Shown here: positions 46,505 through 56,269 of the stretch, piece by piece
Numbering within the stretch: position 1 is the stretch's first letter
Layout of the letters: every line of letters starts with the position of its first letter
Assembly: GCA_030602315.1 (NCBI GenBank)
Contig: JAUVZY010000004.1
Coordinates: 1 to 64,000, forward strand
Direction of reading: 5' to 3'
Origin: Pseudomonadaceae bacterium
GTDB taxonomy: Bacteria; Pseudomonadota; Gammaproteobacteria; Pseudomonadales; Pseudomonadaceae
DNA: 64,000 nt
Program-made: the position numbers and the translations under genes
The notes under the pieces: model-generated
What the model saw: only the letters and a program-made list of their open reading frames with translations
The model's database searches: none
What the model was told of the DNA's origin: nothing

Positions 46505-47239
46505 ATGATGTCGTTGTCGCTATCCGATCCTTTCTTTCCGCACCTGCTGGCGATTCTGTGGTTTCTGTTCTGCTGGGTCGGTTACACCCTTTACGCGAGT
46601 TGGCGGGCGACTGACACCCCCTGTCTAGCCAGTGTGCTGCATCTTTATCGCGAGGATTGGATGCGCCGCATGTTGCTGCGTGACAACCGCATCGCCGATG
46701 CCAACGTAATCGGCAACCTCGAACGTAATGCCTCGTTCTTCGCGTCCAGCACGCTGATCATTCTGGCGGGTATCCTCACCGCGCTCGGCGCCTCGGATCG
46801 TGCCGTTTCGCTGCTCGCTGACCTTCCCTTCACCCAGCCTGTCAGTCGCAGTCTGTCGGAAATGAAGCTGCTCGGGCTCGCCGCCGTCTTCGTATACGCC
46901 TTCTTCACATTCAGCTGGTGCATGCGTCAGTACAATTTTGCCGCGGTGCTGGTGGGCTCGGCACCGATGGTAGGGGAGCGCAACGTCACCGATCAGGAGC
47001 GCAAGGCGTTCGCCGATCGCGCCGCGCGGGTTATCTCGATGGCCGCCAACCAGTTCAACTTCGGTTTGCGTGCTTACTACTTCGGCATGTCGGCACTGGC
47101 CTGGTTCGTCAATCCCTGGCTGTTCATGATCTTCACCGGCGGGGTAGTCCTGATCCTCTATCGCCGCGAGTTTCATTCCGATGTGCTGCAGGTCATGACG
47201 CTGACCCAGACGCATGTGAGCGAACCGCCCAAGGAGTGA
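46505..47239 (+). CDS. DUF599 family membrane protein
   Basis: This 244-residue protein has about four transmembrane segments (residues 12-30, 78-98, 120-140, 188-218) and belongs to the DUF599 family. Typical segments are the aromatic first helix ([14 protein letters not shown]), [29 protein letters not shown] near 52 and [14 protein letters not shown] near 182. No function is established for the family. It lies 46 bp after brnQ and ends just before the heat-shock promoter of htpG. Confidence 0.85.
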   Translation: MMSLSLSDPFFPHLLAILWFLFCWVGYTLYASWRATDTPCLASVLHLYREDWMRRMLLRDNRIADANVIGNLERNASFFASSTLIILAGILTALGASDRAVSLLADLPFTQPVSRSLSEMKLLGLAAVFVYAFFTFSWCMRQYNFAAVLVGSAPMVGERNVTDQERKAFADRAARVISMAANQFNFGLRAYYFGMSALAWFVNPWLFMIFTGGVVLILYRREFHSDVLQVMTLTQTHVSEPPKE

Positions 47240-47252
47240 GCGCGCGCAACCC

Positions 47253-47280
47253 CTTGAAATCTTGGCGCGCAACCCCATCT
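47253..47280 (+). promoter_or_regulatory. Sigma-32 heat-shock promoter of htpG
   Basis: CTTGAAA (47253-47259), a 13-bp spacer, then CCCCATCT (47273-47280) equal the RpoH consensus CTTGAAA / CCCCATNT. Transcription would start near 47287, which rules out the longer frame starting at 47262 and supports ATG 47331. Confidence 0.93.
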
Positions 47281-47330
47281 CGCAGGCATTGCCGCAGCCG
47301 CGGCAGGCCAACGACATGTGGAGTTCGATG

Positions 47331-49235
47331 ATGAGTGTGGAAACTCAAAAGCAAACCCTGGGCTTCCAGACAGAGGTGAAGCAGCTGCTTCACCTGATGA
47401 TCCATTCGCTGTACTCGAACAAGGAAATTTTCCTTCGCGAGCTGATTTCCAACGCCTCGGATGCGACTGACAAGCTGCGCTTCGAGGCCTTGGCCCGGCC
47501 CGAGCTGCTTGAGGGCGGTGCCGATCTGAAGATCCGAGTCAGCTTCGACAAGGCGAGCAAGACCGTCACGATCGATGACAACGGCATTGGCATGAGTCGC
47601 GATGAGGTCATTACTCACCTGGGCACCATTGCCAAGTCGGGCACTGCCGATTTTCTGAAGAATCTGTCTGGGGACCAGCGCAAGGATTCTCACCTGATCG
47701 GTCAGTTTGGCGTGGGCTTCTACTCGGCGTTCATCGTCGCCGATCAGGTGGATGTATTCACCCGTCGCGCCGGTTTGCCTGCCAGCGAGGGCGTACACTG
47801 GTCATCGCGCGGCGAGGGCGAATTCGAGGTTGCAACGGTGGAGAAGGCCGAGCGCGGCACGCGCATCGTGCTGCATCTGAAGCCCGCTGAAGAGGAGTTC
47901 GCCGACGGCTGGCGCCTGCGCAATATCATCAAGAAATATTCCGACCACATCGCTCTGCCCATCGAGTTGCCGAAGGAGCACTACGGCGAAGAGAAGGACA
48001 AGCCGGCCGAGCCAGAGTGGGAAACGGTCAACCGTGCCAGTGCTCTGTGGACCCGTCCGCGCACAGAGGTCAAGGACGAGGAGTATCAGGAGTTCTACAA
48101 GCACACGGCCCACGACTTCGAAGATCCGCTGACCTGGAGTCACAACAAGGTCGAAGGCAAGCTCGAGTACACCTCGCTGCTCTATGTGCCGGGGCGTGCG
48201 CCGTTCGATCTGTATCACCGCGAGGCGCCCAAGGGACTCAAGCTCTATGTGCAGCGCGTGTTCATCATGGATCAGGCCGAGCAGTTCCTGCCGCTGTACC
48301 TGCGCTTCATCAAAGGGGTGGTGGACTCCAATGACCTGTCGCTGAACGTGTCCCGTGAGATCCTGCAGAAGGATCCGGTTATCGACTCGATGAAGTCGGC
48401 GCTTACCAAACGCGTGCTCGACATGCTGGAAAAGCTGGCCAAGGACAAGCCTGAGGACTACAAGCGGTTCTGGAGCGCGTTTGGTCAGGTACTCAAGGAA
48501 GGCCCCGCCGAGGATTTCGCCAACCGCGAGAAGATCGCCGGCTTGCTGCGGTTTGCTTCGACCCACGACGCCACGGGCGAGCAGAGCGTTTCGCTGGCCG
48601 ACTACATCGGTCGCATGAAGGAGGGGCAGGACAAGCTGTATTTCCTGACCGGCGACTCCTATGGTCAGGTCAAGAACAGCCCTCACCTGGAAGTGTTCCG
48701 AAAGAAGGATATCGAGGTGCTGCTGCTCACCGACCGCATCGACGAGTGGATGATGAGCTACTTGAGCGAATTCGACGGTAAGCAGTTCGTCGATGTCGCG
48801 CGGGGTGACCTCGATCTTGGCAAGCTCGACAGCGAAGAGGACAAGAAGGCCCAGGAAGAGGTCGCCAAGGCCAAGGAAAGTTTGCTTGAGCGTTTGAAGG
48901 GCGTGCTGGCCGACCAGGTCGCGCAAGTGCGCGTGTCCCATCGCCTGACCGACTCGCCTGCCATCCTTGCCATTGGCGAGCAGGACCTGGGCTTGCAGAT
49001 GCGGCAGATTCTCGAGGCCAGCGGGCAGAAAGTACCGGAGTCCAAGCCGATCTTCGAAATCAATCCGCAGCACCCCTTGATCGAGAAGCTCGATGCGGAG
49101 CCGGACGAGGATCGCTTCGCCGACCTGTCGCACATCCTGTTCGACCAGGCGGCGCTGGCCGCCGGCGACAGCCTGAAGGACCCTGCCGCCTATGTGCAGC
49201 GGCTCAACAAGCTGCTGGTCGAGCTGTCAGCCTGA
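47331..49235 (+). CDS. htpG: Chaperone HtpG (Hsp90)
   Basis: HtpG (634 aa) is the bacterial Hsp90: an ATP-driven homodimeric chaperone. The N-terminal GHKL ATPase has [15 protein letters not shown] near residue 32, [11 protein letters not shown] near 80 and [11 protein letters not shown] near 124. The middle domain has the catalytic-loop arginine region [14 protein letters not shown] near 339, and the C-terminal dimerisation domain follows from about 510. ATG 47331 has GGAG 7 nt upstream and yields the family N terminus ([20 protein letters not shown]). Confidence 0.98.
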   Translation: MSVETQKQTLGFQTEVKQLLHLMIHSLYSNKEIFLRELISNASDATDKLRFEALARPELLEGGADLKIRVSFDKASKTVTIDDNGIGMSRDEVITHLGTIAKSGTADFLKNLSGDQRKDSHLIGQFGVGFYSAFIVADQVDVFTRRAGLPASEGVHWSSRGEGEFEVATVEKAERGTRIVLHLKPAEEEFADGWRLRNIIKKYSDHIALPIELPKEHYGEEKDKPAEPEWETVNRASALWTRPRTEVKDEEYQEFYKHTAHDFEDPLTWSHNKVEGKLEYTSLLYVPGRAPFDLYHREAPKGLKLYVQRVFIMDQAEQFLPLYLRFIKGVVDSNDLSLNVSREILQKDPVIDSMKSALTKRVLDMLEKLAKDKPEDYKRFWSAFGQVLKEGPAEDFANREKIAGLLRFASTHDATGEQSVSLADYIGRMKEGQDKLYFLTGDSYGQVKNSPHLEVFRKKDIEVLLLTDRIDEWMMSYLSEFDGKQFVDVARGDLDLGKLDSEEDKKAQEEVAKAKESLLERLKGVLADQVAQVRVSHRLTDSPAILAIGEQDLGLQMRQILEASGQKVPESKPIFEINPQHPLIEKLDAEPDEDRFADLSHILFDQAALAAGDSLKDPAAYVQRLNKLLVELSA

Positions 49236-49250
49236 GTTGCCTTGGCACCT

Positions 49251-49280
49251 ACCGCGCGCCCCAAACGGGCGTGCGGTTTC
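49251..49280 (+). terminator. Terminator-like hairpin after htpG
   Basis: ACCGCGCGCCC pairs with GGGCGTGCGGT (one wobble) around CAAAC, 15 bp after the htpG stop, followed by TTC. The T-tract is short. Confidence 0.6.
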
Positions 49281-49378
49281 TGATGTGGTTGCGCTAAAGG
49301 CAACAGCGGGCGGCTTCTCTGCGCGAGCTGTCCGAGTGGAAGAGCAACGGCTTGGAAGCCATCAGTAGCAGGCTAGAA

Positions 49379-49404
49379 ACAAAAACGGCACCCGAAGGTG
49401 CCGT
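49379..49404 (-). terminator. Intrinsic terminator of fabAB
   Basis: On the minus strand ACGGCACC-TTCG-GGTGCCGT is followed by TTTTG, with a UUCG tetraloop, 17 bp past the fabB stop. A strong intrinsic terminator. Confidence 0.93.
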
Positions 49405-49421
49405 CAGCAGAGCCGTACCGC

Positions 49422-50642
49422 TTACTGGCCGGTCCAGCGCTTGAGCACCAGCGTGGCGTTGGTGCCGCCGAAGCCGAAGCTGTTGCTCATCACCGTGTTG
49501 AGCTGCACGTTTTCGCGCGTCTCGCGGACGATCGGCATGTCGGCCACTTCCGGATCGAGCTCGTCGATGTTGGCCGAGCCGGCGATGAAGTTGCCTTCCA
49601 TCATCAGCAGGCAGTAGATCGCTTCCTGCACACCGGCAGCGCCCAGCGAGTGGCCAGACAGGCTCTTGGTCGAGCTGATGGCCGGAGTCTTGTCGCCGAA
49701 CATGTTGCGCACGGCCTTGATTTCGGCCACGTCGCCCACCGGCGTGGAAGTGCCGTGGGTGTTCAGGTAATCGATTTCACCTTCCACAGTGGCCATCGCC
49801 TGCTGCATGCAGCGCAGCGCGCCTTCACCGCTCGGCGCGACCATGTCGTAGCCGTCGGAGGTGGCGCCATAGCCGACGATTTCGGCGTAGATCTTGGCGC
49901 CGCGCTTGAGTGCATGCTCCAGCTCTTCGACCACTACCATGCCGCCGCCGCCAGCGATGACGAAGCCGTCACGGTTGGCATCGTAGGCGCGCGAGGCTTT
50001 TTCCGGCGTCTCGTTGTACTGGGTGGAGAGGGCGCCCATCGCGTCGAACAGACAGCTCTGGCTCCAATGTTCTTCTTCCCCGCCGCCAGCGAAGACGACG
50101 TCCTGCTTGCCCAGCTGGATCTGCTCGACGGCGTTGCCGATGCAGTGGGCGCTGGTGGCGCAGGCGGAGGAGATCGAGTAGTTGACGCCCTTGATCTGGA
50201 ACGGCGTGGCCAGGCACGCGGAAACCGTGCTGCCCATGGTGCGGGTGACACGGTACGGGCCGACGCGCTTGACGCCCTTTTCACGCAGGGTGTCGATGGC
50301 TTCCATCTGGTTTGCGGTGGAGGCGCCACCAGAGCCGGCGATCAGGCCGGTGCGAACGTTGGACACCTGCTCGGGAGTGAGGCCCGAGTCGGCAATCGCC
50401 TGCTGCATCGACAGGTAGGCGAAAGCGGCCGCGTCGCCCATGAAGCGCAGCAGCTTGCGATCGATCAGCTCTTCGAGGTTCAGATTCACCGACCCCGAAA
50501 CCTGGCTGCGCAGACCCATGTCGGCGTAGCTCTGGTTGAAGCGAATCCCCGGGCGGCTGGCGCGCAGGTTGGCAGAGACGGTGTCTTTGTCATTGCCCAG
50601 GCAGGAAACGATGCCCAGGCCGGTGATCACGACGCGACGCAT
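49422..50642 (-). CDS. fabB: 3-oxoacyl-[acyl-carrier-protein] synthase I
   Basis: FabB (406 aa) elongates acyl-ACP and, with FabA, is needed for anaerobic-type unsaturated fatty acid synthesis. The catalytic cysteine is in [14 protein letters not shown] near residue 161, and the two histidines are in HGTSTPVGD near 296 and SGHSLGAAG near 331. The KSLSGHS and C-terminal [15 protein letters not shown] motifs are intact. It follows fabA by 12 bp as one operon. Confidence 0.97.
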   Translation of the reverse strand: MRRVVITGLGIVSCLGNDKDTVSANLRASRPGIRFNQSYADMGLRSQVSGSVNLNLEELIDRKLLRFMGDAAAFAYLSMQQAIADSGLTPEQVSNVRTGLIAGSGGASTANQMEAIDTLREKGVKRVGPYRVTRTMGSTVSACLATPFQIKGVNYSISSACATSAHCIGNAVEQIQLGKQDVVFAGGGEEEHWSQSCLFDAMGALSTQYNETPEKASRAYDANRDGFVIAGGGGMVVVEELEHALKRGAKIYAEIVGYGATSDGYDMVAPSGEGALRCMQQAMATVEGEIDYLNTHGTSTPVGDVAEIKAVRNMFGDKTPAISSTKSLSGHSLGAAGVQEAIYCLLMMEGNFIAGSANIDELDPEVADMPIVRETRENVQLNTVMSNSFGFGGTNATLVLKRWTGQ

Positions 50643-50654
50643 GCGGAAAGTCCT

Positions 50655-51170
50655 TCAGAAACTATCGGTGGAGGTGAACAGGCCGACGCGAAGTCCCTCG
50701 GCGCTGTAGATCTCGCGACCATCGACACTGACGGTGCCGTCAGCGATGCCCAGAATCAGCGAGCGGTTGATGGTCCGCTTGATGTGAATGTTATAGGTGA
50801 CCTTCTTGGCGGTCGGCAGGACCTGACCGAAGAATTTCACTTCGCCCGAGCCCAGGGCGCGTCCGCGGCCCGGGTTGCCCTGCCAGCCCAGATAAAAGCC
50901 GACCAGCTGCCACATGGCGTCCAGGCCCAGGCAGCCTGGCATGACCGGATCCCCTTCGAAATGGCAGCCGAAGAACCACAGGTCCGGATTGATATCGAGC
51001 TCGGCCACGATCTCGCCTTTGCCGTGCTTGCCGCCTGTCTCGCTGATGTGAGTGATCCGATCGATCATCAACATGTTGGGGGCGGGCAGTTGCGCGTTAC
51101 CCGGACCGAACAGTTCGCCGCGACTGCAGCGCAGCAGGTCTTCCCGGGAATAGGCGTGTTGCTTGGTCAT
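50655..51170 (-). CDS. fabA: 3-hydroxydecanoyl-[acyl-carrier-protein] dehydratase/isomerase
   Basis: FabA (171 aa) dehydrates 3-hydroxydecanoyl-ACP and isomerises trans-2- to cis-3-decenoyl-ACP, the branch point to unsaturated fatty acids. The catalytic histidine is in [17 protein letters not shown] near residue 70, with the conserved aspartate in [13 protein letters not shown] near 84. Length and start ([16 protein letters not shown]) are standard. The 244-bp region upstream separates it from the histidine kinase gene and probably holds its promoter. Confidence 0.97.
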   Translation of the reverse strand: MTKQHAYSREDLLRCSRGELFGPGNAQLPAPNMLMIDRITHISETGGKHGKGEIVAELDINPDLWFFGCHFEGDPVMPGCLGLDAMWQLVGFYLGWQGNPGRGRALGSGEVKFFGQVLPTAKKVTYNIHIKRTINRSLILGIADGTVSVDGREIYSAEGLRVGLFTSTDSF

Positions 51171-51414
51171 GCGTGCTCCTCAATGGACCCTGCTGTCAGG
51201 GCGGACAAACTACAGGCCCAACCGTTGGCGTGTTGCGGCCTTGTCATAGACTTATCGGACGTAGGGAAAGTCACAGCGCGATTTTATCGCCGCGGGCCGT
51301 ATGGACCGCCCGCGTCCCACTTGGCCAAGGTAAATCGCAATTTTCGCGCACTTTCGCCCGGCTGGCTACCTGTTCGAACGTCGCGTGCGTCAGGGCGTCA
51401 TGCTGCGCTGGCGT

Positions 51415-52944
51415 TCATTGCTCCGCGCTCCATGAGGAGGTCATCCCTGCCGACGTCTGTTGGGCGGGTGTCCGGGTCAAAGGGAAACTGATGTTGAGGG
51501 TAAAGGTCGAGCCCTTGCCCGGTTCGCTGCGAGCGTAGAGCAGGCCGTCCATTTTCCGCGCCAGTGTGCTGGCAATGGTCAGTCCTAGTCCGGTGCCGCC
51601 GTAGCGGCGGGAAATCGAGCTGTCCGCCTGCTGGAAGGCCTCGAACATCCGCTCGAGACGATCTGGGGGGATGCCGATGCCGGTATCGCTGACGCTGCAG
51701 CATAGCAATAGCTGGTGATCTTCCACCTGCCAGTCGGCGCGCAGGCGTATGGATCCCTGCTCGGTAAATTTCAGCGCGTTGCCCAAAAGGTTCACCAGAA
51801 TCTGGCGCAGGCGAGTGGGGTCGCCCTGCACTTCGAAATCGTCGAGGCCGGGCTGAATGTCCAGGGAAAACTCGAGGCCACGTAATTGCGCGCCATGCTG
51901 GAAGACCTGGGCAGAGGCCTGCAGCAGCTCGCTCGGGCGGAACGGAATGCATTCGAGCTCAAGCCCACCGCGTTCGATGCGGGAGAAGTCCAGCAGATCG
52001 TTGATCACCTTCAGAAGGTGAGTGGTCGAATCGGTCGCTGTCTGTGCGTATTCGGCCTGCTCGGCGTTCAATGATGTCGTCTCAAGCAGCTGCAGCATGC
52101 CCAGCACGCCATTCATTGGCGTGCGCAGCTCATGGCTCATCATCGCCAGGAAGTCCGATTTCGCCCGGTTGGCCTGTTCGGCTTCTTCTCGGGCGGCGAT
52201 CAGCTGGGCGATGGTTTTCTTCTGCTCCTGACTCGCGCGCTGCAGGGCGTTTGCCAGGTCGTTGATGTGCCGCGCCAGTGCGCCGAGCTCGGCATCATCT
52301 GCTTCGGGCAGGCGCGCGCGGTAATCGCCGGTCTGGATGGCTTTTACCGCCTCGCCCATCGCGCTGATCGGTTGGGCGATCTGCGCGGCCAGGCGGCGGG
52401 CGATCAGAAAGGTCAGCAATAGCGCCAGGCCGGCCATGGTGATGGCCTTGATCAGGATCAGCTGCTCGCGATGGTTGAAGGCATCGGTCGACATGCCGAC
52501 CACCACCCGACCGAGGTAATCGTCCTCGCCGTGGGCGGCGGGAAGGGCGCTGAACGGGTCGCCGTCGAGGATGATTCGCTGCAGGTGAATCGGCGCCTCG
52601 AATTCGGAGCGGTATGGCGAATGCCGGGCGTTGTCGCTGCGCTGCACTGCGGTAAGCACGTGGTCATCGCGGTCGCGGATTTCCAGATACTGGACGTGGG
52701 GTGTTTCCAAAGTTGCCTGCAGCAGGCTTTCGAGCACCGCGAGGTTCCCGGAGATCACCCCGTACTCGGTGGCGGGGGCCAGCTGATTGGCGATCAACTG
52801 ACCGGTGTTGTTCAACTCCTCGCGCAGATCCTGCAGGCGCGCGAAGGTCAGAAAGCCGGTCACCAGCAGGGTGATGAGCAGGGCCGGCCCGAGGCTGATC
52901 AGCTGGGTTCGGCTGTGAATGTCGAGTCGTCTGAGCGAAATCAT
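51415..52944 (-). CDS. Membrane histidine kinase, BarA/PA1611-like but without receiver or HPt domains
   Basis: This 509-residue sensor has two membrane helices (residues 14-34 and 166-184) around a periplasmic domain of about 130 residues, with the BarA-type start ([21 protein letters not shown] and [10 protein letters not shown] near 58). A HAMP linker follows (about 185-240), then HisKA with phospho-accepting His271 in [12 protein letters not shown], and a HATPase domain with [19 protein letters not shown] and GGTGLGL. Related kinases such as P. aeruginosa PA1611, also next to fabA, continue into receiver and HPt modules; this one stops right after the ATPase. It overlaps the preceding binding-protein gene by 4 bp, so it probably senses the same ligand. 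Output regulator unknown. Confidence 0.85.
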   Translation of the reverse strand: MISLRRLDIHSRTQLISLGPALLITLLVTGFLTFARLQDLREELNNTGQLIANQLAPATEYGVISGNLAVLESLLQATLETPHVQYLEIRDRDDHVLTAVQRSDNARHSPYRSEFEAPIHLQRIILDGDPFSALPAAHGEDDYLGRVVVGMSTDAFNHREQLILIKAITMAGLALLLTFLIARRLAAQIAQPISAMGEAVKAIQTGDYRARLPEADDAELGALARHINDLANALQRASQEQKKTIAQLIAAREEAEQANRAKSDFLAMMSHELRTPMNGVLGMLQLLETTSLNAEQAEYAQTATDSTTHLLKVINDLLDFSRIERGGLELECIPFRPSELLQASAQVFQHGAQLRGLEFSLDIQPGLDDFEVQGDPTRLRQILVNLLGNALKFTEQGSIRLRADWQVEDHQLLLCCSVSDTGIGIPPDRLERMFEAFQQADSSISRRYGGTGLGLTIASTLARKMDGLLYARSEPGKGSTFTLNISFPLTRTPAQQTSAGMTSSWSAEQ

Positions 52945-53861
52945 CGACGTTTCTCTTTGGCGAGCTGTGCGGCCAGTTGTTCGTCGTCCGGCAGCCTTAT
53001 ACCCAGCGACCGGGCGACCTGGCGGTTACCCAGCACCTTGAAGCGCTGCGGGTAGAGCGTGGCAGGCCAGGTCGAGGAGGGTTGCTTTAGCAGATCGTCC
53101 AGCACCGCGAGCCAGTCATGCTGGTCGCTGTAGCTGCTGGCGAGACTGCCGGCTCTGACGAAGGCGGCGGAGGGGCCGAACAGTGGGCGATGCTGGCCGT
53201 AACTGGTCAGCAACAGCGTTTTGGCTGTGCGGGGGTTGTACAGGTTGCGGTCATCCAGTCCCAGCAGTGCGTCGGTCGAGCGCAACAGTTGGGTGAGGCT
53301 TTCGGTGTCCTGGGCGGCTTGCCAGCGATGGGGGACGACGGTGATGCCGAGCGCGCGTCCGGCGGCGACGGCCTCGGGAACGAGAAAGGCGCTGTCTTCG
53401 TCATACGGGAGCCCGACGCGCTCGGCGGTCGGCAGGATCAGCTTGACCAGGCGCAGTTGGCGCTCGATCGGAGGGTCGCTCCACAGCAGGCTGACGCGCG
53501 GGTGTGGCCTTCCCTTGAGCACTTCGTGCGCTTGCACGCGACTGATCAGCAGCGCCAGCGTTGGCGGCCCCTGGCGACTCCGCAGGCGCCAGTCGAGGGC
53601 AGGCCTGCCGAGCGTAATCAGACGCAGCTCGCTCGGCAGTGCATCGGCTGCTGGCGCCTGGCTGAGCGCCACGAAGCGAACGGAATCGTTCGGGCGGCGC
53701 GCGGCGAGCGCATCGACGAAGCTGCGAAGGGCGGGTGAGTCCTCGGCTACCATCCATAACTCGCCGGCCTGCGCGCCGAAAGGTAGCCACAGCAGCGCGA
53801 TGGCGCAGGCGGCCAGCTTTCGGGCCAAGAGACTCTTCCATGAGACCCTGTTCGTGTTCAT
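52941..53861 (-). CDS. Periplasmic ABC_sub_bind-like protein
   Basis: This 306-residue exported protein has a signal peptide (residues 1-32, [15 protein letters not shown]). The body resembles the ABC_sub_bind (PF04392) type of substrate-binding proteins: [14 protein letters not shown] near 103, [20 protein letters not shown] near 122, a hinge-like [12 protein letters not shown] near 173 and [40 protein letters not shown] in the second lobe (motif spread over 200-240). No permease or ATPase gene is adjacent, so it may present a ligand to the kinase rather than feed an ABC importer. ATG 53861 is one base beyond the receptor stop. Confidence 0.78.
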   Translation of the reverse strand: MNTNRVSWKSLLARKLAACAIALLWLPFGAQAGELWMVAEDSPALRSFVDALAARRPNDSVRFVALSQAPAADALPSELRLITLGRPALDWRLRSRQGPPTLALLISRVQAHEVLKGRPHPRVSLLWSDPPIERQLRLVKLILPTAERVGLPYDEDSAFLVPEAVAAGRALGITVVPHRWQAAQDTESLTQLLRSTDALLGLDDRNLYNPRTAKTLLLTSYGQHRPLFGPSAAFVRAGSLASSYSDQHDWLAVLDDLLKQPSSTWPATLYPQRFKVLGNRQVARSLGIRLPDDEQLAAQLAKEKRR

Positions 53862-53862
53862 T

Positions 53863-56028
53863 TCAGAACACCAGCTCCGCCGTCAGATAGAAAAGATGGC
53901 GTTGGTCGAAGCGGTTGTTCGGCCATGACAGCGGTTCGTCATCCAGGCGCTGCTGCCAGACGCCCGCCAGTTCCAGCTCGCCTTTACCCAGCGCGAAGCG
54001 TTTGGCCAGGCGCGTGTCCAGCCGTTCGAAACGGTAGCCGTTGAGCGCGTCTGCACCAAAGTACATCAGGCTGCTCTTCCAGCCGTCGTTCCAGTCGTGC
54101 AGCCAGGCAAGCGAACCGCTGTGCCGCGGCGTGATCAGTTGGTCCAGCGGATGGCTCGCCCTGTGCTCGATGTAGGCATAGGTCAGGCGAATTCGATCGT
54201 TGAGCCCGGCTCGCCAGTCGATTTCAGTTTCCACGCCGTTGAGTTCGAGCCGGCTGTCGTTGGTTGGCTCGAAGCGGTAAATCTTCGGTTCGTGGGAAAC
54301 GAGGTCTTCGATGACGTCGTGAAAGAGCTTCACGTCCAGATTCAGTCCAAGGCTGGCGAAGCGACCGTTATAGCCGGCTTCGTGAGAGCGCATGCGCTCC
54401 TGGTCCAGATTGCCCGGACCGCGCGCTGTCATGAAGAAATAGGCCTCGCGCTGACCATCGACCGCCGGGCGCAGATCGGTAACCCGATAGCGCCAGTCGG
54501 CGTCGTTCTCGAACATGTCCGGCGAGCGTACCGCTTCGCTGTATACCAGTCGCAACCCGTGGGCGGGGGTGATGAGGTAGTTCAGCGAGGCCCGTGGGCT
54601 GACCGAGGCCCCGATGCTGTTGTCATGTTCGGCCATCAACCCGCCCTGCAAAAGCCATTGCTCGGTCAGGTACCACTCCAGATGGCCGAACAGGCGGAAG
54701 ATGTCGCGGCTTTGCTCACCGTTCAGGTGCGTTTCGGTATCGGCCCGATCGTGCCGATAGCTGGCGCCGCTGACCAGGCGCAGATCCGGACCGAGACTCA
54801 GGGTGTCCTGGATTTCCAGGTCGAAGCGGCTTTCGCGGATGTCTTCGTTGATCAGGCCGCAGGTGTGGGCGAATGTCCCGGATCCCGGGTCGTATTGGCT
54901 GAACAGCCTGGGCAGTATCTGGGCACGCAGGGCCGCTTGTTCGGGCGTCTCTGCACTGATTTCCTTGCTCTCGACCAAGCGCCGACGCTGCTCGGGTGAG
55001 TAAATGGACCATAGTTCACGCAGGGCCGGATCGAAGGCGATCTGCGCATCGCAGGCACGCCACTGCCTCAAACGCTCCCACTGCTGCAGATTGGTCTGTA
55101 CGTAAAGGCTGTGTTCGCTGCTGGGCTCGAAGGTCCAGCGCAGGCTGGCGGCATAATCGCGCGCCTTGATGTCGGTGTCGCTGTCCTGCTCTTGCGGATC
55201 GGCGGCGATCGGCAGGGTGGAGCGATAGGTGTTGCTGCGCTGGTTGGTACCTTCCTTGAGCGCGAGCTGCCAGTCGAGCGATTGCACGGTGCCCAGGCTT
55301 TGCTGCCCCCTCAGGTGCAGGCGGTTGAGGCGCCGGCCATCGCGGAAATCGCTGCCATCGGCACGCTTGTCGAAGCCATCGTCTTCGCGTCCAGAAGCCG
55401 AAAGGCGCAGGTCGCCGCCTTCATAGTTGATGCCCTGGCTGGCGTACCAGTCGCTGATGCCACGCTGGCCGCGGGTCATCTTTACCCGCGTGCCGCGGCT
55501 GTCGGCGGGTTCGATCGTGATGATGTTCACCACCGCCATCAGGGCGTTCGCGCCATAACTCACCGTGTTCGGGCCGCGGAACACCTCGATGCGCTCGATG
55601 TCTTCGATTGCCAGAGGGATGTCGCTCCAGTCGACCTGGGCGAATCCCGAGCGATACACCGAACGACCGTCGACCAGCACCTGCAGCCGGCGGGCCTGAC
55701 CAGCGCTGCTGCCGTGGTAGTTGACGGTGGTGAGGTTGCCGTCCGGTATCACCAGCATGCCGGGCACCAGACGCAGGAGTTCAGGGATCTGACGTGCGCC
55801 GGAGGCCCGGATCAGGCTGCGGTCCAGGATCGTGATGCTGCCGGGCACCGCCGCGGGTGCCTGCCGCAAGCGCGTGGCGGTAAGCACCTCGGGAAGTGGC
55901 TGGATCTCTAGGAAGGGGTCATCCAGCTCCAATGGCGGATAAGGCTTGTCGGTGGCTAGTGCCCCGTTAGAGCCGGCCATCGCCAGTGCAAGCGACAGCG
56001 CGGTGGGGAACAGCAGGCGTTGCTGCAT
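53863..56028 (-). CDS. TonB-dependent outer-membrane receptor, ligand unknown
   Basis: This 721-residue receptor has a signal peptide (residues 1-25, ending GALA). A TonB-box-like EVLTATRLR lies near residue 49; the plug has IPELLRLVPGMLVI, VNYHGSSAGQARRLQVLVDGR and ERIEVFRGPNTVSYGANALMAVVNI. The barrel ends with a terminal Phe (LFYLTAELVF). Cysteines near residues 340 and 407 may form a loop disulfide. ATG 56028 gives the signal peptide; the frame to 56079 does not. It leads the operon with the binding protein and kinase and diverges from an MFS gene. No Fur box or riboswitch is evident in the 241-bp region upstream, so iron or B12 are not specially supported. Confidence 0.88.
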   Translation of the reverse strand: MQQRLLFPTALSLALAMAGSNGALATDKPYPPLELDDPFLEIQPLPEVLTATRLRQAPAAVPGSITILDRSLIRASGARQIPELLRLVPGMLVIPDGNLTTVNYHGSSAGQARRLQVLVDGRSVYRSGFAQVDWSDIPLAIEDIERIEVFRGPNTVSYGANALMAVVNIITIEPADSRGTRVKMTRGQRGISDWYASQGINYEGGDLRLSASGREDDGFDKRADGSDFRDGRRLNRLHLRGQQSLGTVQSLDWQLALKEGTNQRSNTYRSTLPIAADPQEQDSDTDIKARDYAASLRWTFEPSSEHSLYVQTNLQQWERLRQWRACDAQIAFDPALRELWSIYSPEQRRRLVESKEISAETPEQAALRAQILPRLFSQYDPGSGTFAHTCGLINEDIRESRFDLEIQDTLSLGPDLRLVSGASYRHDRADTETHLNGEQSRDIFRLFGHLEWYLTEQWLLQGGLMAEHDNSIGASVSPRASLNYLITPAHGLRLVYSEAVRSPDMFENDADWRYRVTDLRPAVDGQREAYFFMTARGPGNLDQERMRSHEAGYNGRFASLGLNLDVKLFHDVIEDLVSHEPKIYRFEPTNDSRLELNGVETEIDWRAGLNDRIRLTYAYIEHRASHPLDQLITPRHSGSLAWLHDWNDGWKSSLMYFGADALNGYRFERLDTRLAKRFALGKGELELAGVWQQRLDDEPLSWPNNRFDQRHLFYLTAELVF

Positions 56029-56269
56029 GGCAGAACCTCTGCCTGGTGGCAAAGCTGCGCATGTTAACCGAGGCGGCAAAAAATCTCAGCGCAAGGGCGG
56101 CCGATCTTGGTCCGGTAAGTGTCGGGGCTTGCGCAATGAGCGGCGAGTCATGGTGAGGACGTATGTAATTCGCGCAGTATCGCCGCCTGGTGCAATGTCG
56201 ATCTGCCAGCTCGGCCTTGCGTCAATGGAATCTTTCGGCAGGAGCCGAGCACAGGGAAGGCATAAACGG

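Noticed and set aside
47262..47330. Longer htpG start at 47262
   Set aside because: It overlaps the sigma-32 promoter, has no ribosome-binding site and adds 23 non-family residues.
53863..56028. TonB receptor as a siderophore or second B12 receptor
   Set aside because: No Fur box, siderophore genes or B12 riboswitch are seen near it. The ligand is left open.
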